From: Pomacea canaliculata
Lineage: Eukaryota > Mollusca > Gastropoda > Architaenioglossa > Ampullariidae
DNA length: 64,000 bases
Direction of reading: 5' to 3'
Assembly (NCBI RefSeq): GCF_003073045.1
Contig: NC_037592.1
Coordinates: forward strand, 4,577,924 to 4,641,923
Shown here: positions 57,493-64,000 of the stretch, piece after piece
How the letters are laid out: every line of letters begins with the position of its first letter
Position numbering within the stretch: the first letter of the stretch is position 1
Program-made: the position numbers and the translations under genes
The notes under the pieces: generated by a model
What the model was told of the DNA's origin: nothing
What the model saw: the letters and a program-made list of their open reading frames with translations, nothing else
Databases searched by the model: none

Positions 57493-57944
57493 TGTCTTTA
57501 AAAATCGGATTCGCATTCGCACCTTTGGTTTTGGTTTGTCTTGTTGATCCCGATTATTTTTCGTTGCTCTGCGGGCTCCGGGGTTTGACCCGTGACGACA
57601 ATGACCTGCCGGCCGACATCTTATTGCACGCGCCGCTGGTACATCGCCGGCGGTCGTCTGCTCGTCCCTCTTTAAGGTGTCAGCTTCTTTGGTTACGGTT
57701 GTTCCCCCACTTCCCAGTGGCAACCCACGCCAACAGCTGACTACACCCCAAACCTAGTGATAATGGAATGGACAACAAATGAGTACATAATGGCTTTCAC
57801 CTGCCGACTTTGTTGTGTAAAGTGAAGCTGTTGGAAGTCGCTCGCTTTCCTTTGAAGGCAGCCTCTAACGACTCCAACAGACATGTCAGTCTGTTATTAT
57901 TATCTTTTACTTTGTCTGTGTTGGAATGCTACAGACTGCCGATT
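57493..57944. repeat. Internal direct repeat A' (right)
   Basis: Second copy of repeat A. Its left border (TGTCTTTAAAAATC) matches the middle of the short MITE, which suggests the repeat is a duplicated piece of the element's own left end. Confidence 0.85.
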
Positions 57945-59104
57945 TCTAACTCTGTTATACTGATAAATAATTTTTTAGGAAATTAACCTAGGTTGATTAA
58001 AAAAAATGAAAACAAGTGCATTTTACATTTTGGCAGACGATGCCGATCCAAAGGCATCCACTTTCGGTAAACCTTTTCTGTCAGTACGGATCAGTGACGA
58101 CACCATCATCGGCACGCGTCCCGCTTTCGCCCCCGAAACGTCTGACCACCTTACCCGAGGTCATCTTTATGACTTATTGCTAGCTGTGTTATACAAGTTG
58201 TGACAAAAAAATGACATCCAGAAAACACTTCTAAGTTCTAATTAAGCAAATTATTGAACCCATGTCTTCACGTTAAACCCGACAATAACAACAAGCAGTT
58301 TATTAAGTTATCGTCACCATATTATTTCGCTACAGTCACAAACGGTGGGAAAGGTTACGAACAATTAAAACACTAAATTCGTGTATTATTTCGCGAAATT
58401 AATCCAACCTATCTAACTGTATATAAATCAGTGCTTCCGGCATCATATCAATAGGGATGTTGATACACGTACTCCATGACCCCGGCCCCGCGATGATGGT
58501 CGGCCCCAGGCCCCGCGAGTTGCTAACGCCGCCTCTGGCCACGACGACAGTGAAAGGAACCTAATCATGGACATTGCTGTCTTACCTAAGTCCCAGAGTT
58601 GACAATCATGAATACTTACTGGCCTACAATAAGTTGAGTCTGGGTTTAGTAGGAAAGTGCTTATACCCTAAGGTGATTTCGTGCTATGGGGAAGGGGTAA
58701 GGAAACCGGTGTACCCGGAGAAAACCCGTGACGGTTTAGCCCTGCGAACATTTGTCACATACAGAAAGTGTGTCTCTAGACGAGATATGATAGAGGACCT
58801 CTCCGTGCAATGGTGATAGACGAGTGTCTTCATCACTACGCTACCGAGTGTCCCTCTCCAATAAGTGCTTTTATAAGACCATATCTTATAGTAGCCTTTC
58901 CGAATGAGGTAGACAGGCAATTTATTTTCATCAATATCCTTCACCAAGTCGGCGGACATTTGTCATACATTTTCTGTATGTATGAGTGTGAGCGCGCACG
59001 TGCCGCATCTGGGAGATGTGCATGAGTGTCCTTTCTTGTAACGTGAGATTTTCTCCAGAACATCGGCATTCAAATCCAGAACCACAACGTTTGCACAGGT
59101 TGTG

Positions 59105-59281
59105 TTGAGGTATCGGTTCTATAAACCTTCAATAGTTTCGGCGGTATAAATAAATGATAATAATAAATGCAACATTTGTACAGCACATACTCACACTCCT
59201 AAGGAGCATGACTGTTTGTAAAGTGCATTGAGCTTGCCTCCATGTGGGAAATGCATTATAAAAATCCTATTATAATTATTT
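59105..59281. repeat. SINE-like tail with ATT microsatellite (copy B)
   Basis: Counterpart of 21,062-21,235, with the same order (ataataataaatg, gtgggaaatgcattataaaa, tattataatt). Confidence 0.4.
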
Positions 59282-59506
59282 GTGCATGCACACACACGTC
59301 CCCATGAGAGAGAGAGAGTGAGGAAAAGATGAAAACACTAACAGGTATCCAGTCTTTCGAACATAAATATAACTTATATAATGCAGTAAAGAATGTGTTT
59401 CTGGGGTATTAATTATATCTGACAGTCCAAGCAATCATTCATTGCAAGCTTCCTGCATCACACAAACTCAACTGACTGCTCGATGTGTTATCTTTATTTT
59501 CTTCAG

Positions 59507-59615
59507 TGAACTACATAAGGCAGAGCTAACAAGTGACTATACTAGTGACATCTTACAAAAGCAAGTAACAGTTATTTTGTGCAGATCAAGAGTCGAGTCC
59601 CAGGTCTATGTTGAG
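59507..59615 (+). CDS. Exon-like segment of unknown gene (copy B)
   Basis: Same 109-nt exon as 21,460-21,568, with acceptor TTTTCTTCAG, donor GAG|GTACG and an open frame. One residue differs from copy A (Ser for Arg). Conservation of both splice sites and frame after the duplication argues that it is, or recently was, coding. Confidence 0.4.
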
Positions 59616-60044
59616 GTACGATGTTTCAAAATTCTGTTACTTTACAAATATATGGGCAAATAAATGACATTGAAAACAAAACAAAGAAACACCAGCTAAC
59701 TGATGGTGTGGTTCATTCAAAGCTTTAGATTGTTCAGTTAATTTGCAAGTGTGATCTCACACACAAAAAAGACACAGACATGATTAGTTTGTGCTGCTCA
59801 TTAAGAAAAATGCAGCAAACAATTAAAAACATACATTTTTTCATTAAAAGAGAAACACCTTAGCTCCAAGCTTGCACACAAACTGAACTGCATGAAGTAT
59901 TACCAACTGCTTGCAGCAAACAGGTGCCTAACCATTCAGTATTAAGAAGACTACATGTTACCTACAAAGAGAACAATACAGAAGACTGGCCATTCTAAGC
60001 ATAACAAGAGACATGACTCTTCTAGAGAACAGGAAGCATTATTA

Positions 60045-61036
60045 CAAAATGTACTTTAGGCATCACACACACTTTATACTACTGTCAAGACTTTGCACTA
60101 AAACAAGTAATGATGAATGGCACATCAGCATTTATAAAGCAAAAGTCCTTAAGTGGTTTGATGCTCAGTAAGCATAGAGACATGGTCCTGGTGAATTTTC
60201 ACACAGAAAATAGCACATGTGGAGGCAAAGCTATTCTCGTTTTATGTTAAGAGTAATGAGTGTTGATGTCATGCTCAAGAATGTTAGCTTAAAGAAAAAA
60301 AACCCAACAGCAATTACATTATTTAGCAGAAGTACATAAACTTCTGACAAGCCCCTCTACCAAATAAGCTAGCAATATTGTATAAACAATTTAGGACCAG
60401 TACATTTACTAAAAAAAATGATAGTCTTACAGCCAAGTAGGTGGTGTAAGGGGCAGTAAATGTAAGTGATTCATCATAAAAGCCCGAGCCCAAGCCTCTC
60501 CTGCCACCTTTTACCTTCTGTGATAAAACAGTTCCACATTTCTGCTGAATACCTGCAGGTGGGTGAGTTTCCACACATTGACTTAAACAGACTTTGAACT
60601 TGTGACCTATTCCAGGTTAATTATAACTTGTTTCTTCAGTGCCCCCTAACGGGTATAATGCCAAGCTAGCCATAGCTTTGTCTGTGTCCTGTGTTGGCTG
60701 CAATGGTAGAGACGGTTGGTGAAATATAGTTTGGAGAGGTATCATCCACTATTCTATGAATAAAAATTCTCACATCACATGATAACACGCCTAATTAACA
60801 TCTTTCATTGGCTGAGGCCTTCACAGCGTGAAGGTATCCATGTGCAATGCTGAGGTCAAGAATGTGAACCTCTTTCCGTGCATGGTTATGTTTAGGCGCG
60901 TGTGTCTCAAGAACAGAAATGTTGTTTCACAAGACTTGGGGAAACACTGTCTTACACAAAGCTTTACAGTAAGCATTTGGAAAAAAAACAAATGTTTGCA
61001 CCCTGCAAGTCCTTTACAAAAAGCAGGAGAGCTCAC
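60045..61036. other. No exon found between duplicate B and the dehydrogenase exons
   Basis: The C-terminal exons of the Ldh_2 gene (glycine/tyrosine-rich GYKGYGL region and beyond) should lie here or further left. I did not find them. Confidence 0.4.
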
Positions 61037-63299
61037 TTTGCCGTCACTGTCCAATGACCAGCCAGCCGGAAGTGGTTGCTGAAGTGTGTGCTTCATTTCC
61101 ACCTAAAAAAAAGAGCAATGCAGGACACAGGCAAAACTCTTAAACTCTTACATTCCCACAAAAATGGTGATATGGCATTACAATATGATCTCGGTCATGT
61201 AGAAAGGGTCAAATAAACGAAAGTAAAGTTCGATAAGCTTCTTCATTCCCTCAAGCCCGAGTTATTTTTAACAACCATCTATAAAGGTATAGGAATCTCA
61301 AGAATTTCACGGAAATTGTACTATGTTATTAGAGTATCAAGCAGAGTGACAGAATTGCCAGAACTATCCTGTTGACGGCGGTCCACATTGGACTCCAGGG
61401 TGGCAGAGGTGACTCACCTTTCCTATCGCCGCCACAGTCGTCGCCATGTCCAAGACGAAGCTGTCGCCATCCTTAGCAGGGGCCGCAACCGAGATTGGAT
61501 TTGTCCCAAGTGCTTTCTAAAGTTAAATTCAGAACAAGTGACTTCGAAATCCTGCAATCATTCTCAATCCGTTCTTGATATTAGTGTCTGTAACTGTAAA
61601 TCTGACTTGCAACGAAATTATTTACAAGCCAACCTCGTCAAACATAAAAATAAGCTACACGTTGCAAGCGAGTCGAAGAAATGCATGCGGCTGTTCTTAG
61701 TTGTTTACCAAAAAGGCATTGTTTCTTAAAAAGTGCTTAGTGAACTTAATATCTGTGAATTGACCTAAACTCCTACTTCTGATGTTACTGAGGTCATAAG
61801 CAGTACAAGAGCTTGGAGCTTATGTTAATGATTCCCCTTTTGGAACACGTGACTGACTGCGTGTTACCGTCATATTTCATATGTAATAATTAAAAAGGGT
61901 GCAGATGATAAAATTTTGTGCATCTGTAAATCTTTAAAGATCATATTTTCAAGGTGGACTAACCCCAAACAATTGTTACATCATGGCTGGTTATAAAGGT
62001 ATTGTATCGGTCAATTAAAAATATCGCACTCTTGTTAGTCTTTAAGGATGTTTGGAAGGTGCTAACACTGGCTTTGCTGGGAGAGTTTGGAACTCACCTG
62101 TCTGGCGCGGGTTGGAACCAGGCATGGCGATGTATTTGTGAAAGCCATTCCCTGTAAATATCTCAGATCATATTTATCTACGGCACATTAATTGTGACTG
62201 ACTTCTTGTTAATATCATATTTTATATGGAATATTAAAAAATAATATGCAGATCATACAAATGTGCACACTTACAATTCTCTCTAAATACTATTTTCAAT
62301 ATAGACCAGTCTGATTATCAAAATGTTTCACGGAGGCTGTTTTTGTACACAATCAAAGATACGTTAATTAAGTGCGCAGCGATTCCTCCGCCAATCCCTG
62401 GTCACGGCATTGAATAAAAATCGTGAAGGCTTACTATGAGCTCTTGTTCCACGGCCCTCATGCTGTACCAACCAGCAATACCGAAGTGGTTCGATCCTTT
62501 CCAACATAAAGTGTAGAAAAAAGATAATACTATAAAGTAACATTGTGGTGTAAGGATTAAAAGATGAATACTCGATTCGGTGAAGCTGGTGCAGTCTTGC
62601 AAACTTCATGCTGAATTCTTATAAAGTCACACTGGTTACAGGTGATATTGATGATGATGGGTTGAAATTGTTGATGACAGTGACATCGCACCTACTGGTG
62701 ATCGAGCATATCAAAATGTGTCAAACCATAATTGATCAGGTACAATATCATAGTTAAAGAAACGTGTTGTGTAATCTTAGTTCTATACTCGAAGAGAAGA
62801 GTTTGCGCAAAGAAGACAAATAATTTGCTCTTTCTCTGCTCACGTGGGAGCTACTGACCTTTGACACTGACCCACCCAATGCCGGCATGCTTGGCCTTGC
62901 GTATGGCGAGATCCATGGCGAAGGTGCCCACCACGGGACCTGTAACATGTCAGGTACACACAGGTAAGGATTGCATCTCAACATCTACAGGTAAACAGAA
63001 AATCAGAACGCGCTTGTTGACAGGTCCTGGAATAAGATTACACTTTCCCCCTAACTTCATTCCGTAACTGGTTCTTTAAGGGAATCCAAAAACTAAATCT
63101 TAATATTTTAGTTAGTTATTAAGAATTTTAAAAAATAAGAAAACTTTGATTAGTTATCAAGATAGAACTGATACAGGTGACTGACCCATGAGGTTGTTGC
63201 CGTCTACCAAAGCAGTAGCCACTGTTTCCTTCACAATAGTTGGGTGCACTTCAGGTTTAGAGATGACTTGTCCACTGCGGAGGTCTTCCATATAAAAAC
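61037..63299 (-). CDS. Malate/L-lactate dehydrogenase family (Ldh_2) protein, six internal exons
   Basis: An NAD(P)-dependent 2-hydroxyacid oxidoreductase of the bacterial-type YlbC/AllD/Ldh_2 fold, not the Rossmann-type LDH. Exons on the minus strand are 63,186-63,299, 62,859-62,939, 62,435-62,496, 62,098-62,151, 61,418-61,516 and 61,037-61,102. All phases join. They spell YMEDLRSGQVISKPEV, TIVKETVATALVDGNNLMG, PVVGTFAMDLAIRKAKHAG, IGWVSVKGSNHFGIAGWYS, GMAFTNTSPCLVPTRARQ, KALGTNPISVAAPAKDGDSF, VLDMATTVAAIGK and VEMKHTLQQPLPAGWSLDSD. The nucleotide-binding core (GSNHFGIAGWY, LGTNPIS) is intact. The N-terminal exon(s) with the catalytic SHG motif and the C-terminal exons were not found in the window, so the gene is partial. 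Duplicate B and its transposon lie directly downstream. Confidence 0.9.
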
Positions 63300-63366
63300 C
63301 TACAATCATCGAATTCATGCTTTCTTGACCATCGTAAGTTCCATCGTACATCATGATGCTTGTTAC

Positions 63367-63432
63367 ATGCTACATATATCAAGTGCTCTTAATATTAACC
63401 CATGCTACATATATCAAGTGCTCTTAATATTT
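63367..63432. repeat. Tandem 35-bp duplication
   Basis: The unit catgctacatatatcaagtg...ctcttaatatt occurs twice with a 35-bp period and no mismatch in the first 31 bases. It lies just upstream of the first visible dehydrogenase exon, in an intron. Confidence 0.8.
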
Positions 63433-64000
63433 CTGATTCGAACAGACTAGAAGTGCCTAGCGATAAATTCCAAGCTTTGTTGTGTTTATGTTTGCCCCGT
63501 GAAGCTGGCCCCGAAAAAAAGGAAGTCTTTAACACCTCATCCCCCGCCCTAGCGATCTGAAAATATTGCAATTTTCTCCCATCTCGAGTAGGCGTAAGAA
63601 ACTAAATGGGAATTTTGAGGCTCTGTTGCAGAAGCCGCAGCAGACACGCGAAGGCTGGCAGACGATGCAGGAAAGTTAAGAAACTCAGAAATAGCCAAAA
63701 GATATTGTATACACATATTCTATCCTTTAATACCACAGATATGCCCAGTTTGACGATCAGTTATCGTAAACATTACCTAAAGGAAAAAGAAAAAAATACC
63801 AGATTTCTTTTCGGATAGGAAGGGGGGATCAAAATATTTTACCGGAATTGTCGGTGGCGTCCCTATAATTCCCCACGATATGGAAGAGATAGCTGTAGTT
63901 ATCGAACAGATGAAGAAATTTTTTTAAAAGATCCATCATCGTCCTGAGAGGATAAAAGTTGCTCAAACTGAAAGGCAGACAGGAGATCGTCAAACCTGAA
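63433..64000. other. Right end of window: no supported gene
   Basis: Upstream exons of the dehydrogenase were looked for and not found. The open frame at 63,606-63,818 is basic and low-complexity, with no recognised motif or splice support. Confidence 0.35.

Larger units (their letters stand above)
51597..58153. mobile_element. 6.56-kb TIR element carrying a 442-aa orphan ORF
   Basis: It begins TAAGGTGACCAGACG and ends CGTCTGACCACCTTA. About 70 bp at the left end and 60 bp at the right end match the two halves of the 226-bp MITE at 20,481-20,706 (opposite orientation), so this is the long form of that family. The flanking sequence is cccgtgagg on the left and cccgagg on the right, possibly a decayed target duplication. 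Inside are two direct repeats of about 450 bp and one long ORF. No DDE transposase, recombinase or helicase was recognised, so its mobility would depend on another copy, or the ORF belongs to an unknown system. Confidence 0.75.
51504..58537. mobile_element. hAT-type MITE interrupted by a 6.56-kb TIR element (nested insertion)
   Basis: The outer element starts CAGCGGCGGCGTT and ends AACGCCGCCTCTG, inverted ends with one or two mismatches. The 8-bp gccacgac is duplicated at 51,496-51,503 and 58,538-58,545, and is single in copy A at 20,255-20,262. The outer parts alone (51,504-51,596 and 58,154-58,537) would make a GC-rich hAT MITE of about 477 bp. Everything between is a second, later insertion. 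Confidence 0.85.
49161..60044. repeat. Segmental duplicate, copy B (split by a 7.03-kb transposon)
   Basis: Matches copy A (16,914-21,999) in the same orientation over 49,161-51,503 and 58,538-60,044. It lacks the copy-A LINE and MITE and has the nested transposon in between. The right border falls about 1 kb short of the last visible exon of the Ldh_2 dehydrogenase gene. Confidence 0.85.

Noticed and set aside
60323..60574. Candidate C-terminal exon of the dehydrogenase (GGRRGLGSGFYDE)
   Set aside because: It does not match the expected GYKGYGL region and lacks a phase-compatible acceptor and donor.

Overview
The window is nuclear DNA from an intron-rich animal. The base composition (AT-rich introns, CpG-poor), the gene set (CNDP2, CEPT1, a Ldh_2-family dehydrogenase, a DNAAF1-like fragment), tRNA-derived SINEs and a varied set of DNA transposons fit an invertebrate. 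A gastropod mollusc is my best guess, but that is inference from repeat style and not proven by the sequence.

Layout: 1-1,802 holds the last four exons of a CNDP2-type M20 dipeptidase (+), with a TTAA-flanked, THAP-bearing Kolobok-like element in its last intron. 7,130-15,852 is a nearly complete choline/ethanolaminephosphotransferase gene (-, eight exons). 16,914-21,999 and 49,161-60,044 are two copies (A and B) of one segmental duplicate. They are very useful because each carries insertions that the other lacks: a 5'-truncated LINE and a 226-bp MITE in A, and a 7.03-kb nested transposon in B. The matching empty site is therefore visible for each. 22,363-23,064 is a fold-back element built on a tRNA-like unit, and 23,368-23,578 is the start of a dead Ty3/gypsy element.

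24,729-40,440 is the most unusual locus. A minus-strand gene begins with five tiny coding exons (36, 42, 34, 29 and 52 nt) and ends in a 182-nt helical-domain exon. All phases close exactly to give 124 aa. Its last two exons lie in a 2.77-kb unit repeated five times in tandem, almost identically. The array supplies six terminal-exon cassettes downstream of a single leader, followed by an older exon in which two domain copies have fused through a retained splice-acceptor tract. Each full unit also carries a second phase-consistent three-exon chain and blocks of GC-rich and AT-rich minisatellite.

40,601-42,154 is a long-inverted-repeat element carrying a 113-aa Cys-containing ORF. 42,419-42,779 is a solo LTR. 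43,795-44,873 holds two DNAAF1-like leucine-rich-repeat exons with several one-base frame breaks. 51,504-58,537 is an hAT-type MITE split by a 6.56-kb TIR element that encodes an intronless 442-aa protein I cannot place. That TIR element is evidently the long relative of the 226-bp MITE in copy A. 61,037-63,299 carries six exons of a malate/L-lactate dehydrogenase (Ldh_2) gene on the minus strand.

The two stand-out candidates for undescribed biology are the microexon gene with its tandem terminal-exon cassettes, and the orphan 442-aa ORF inside the TIR element.
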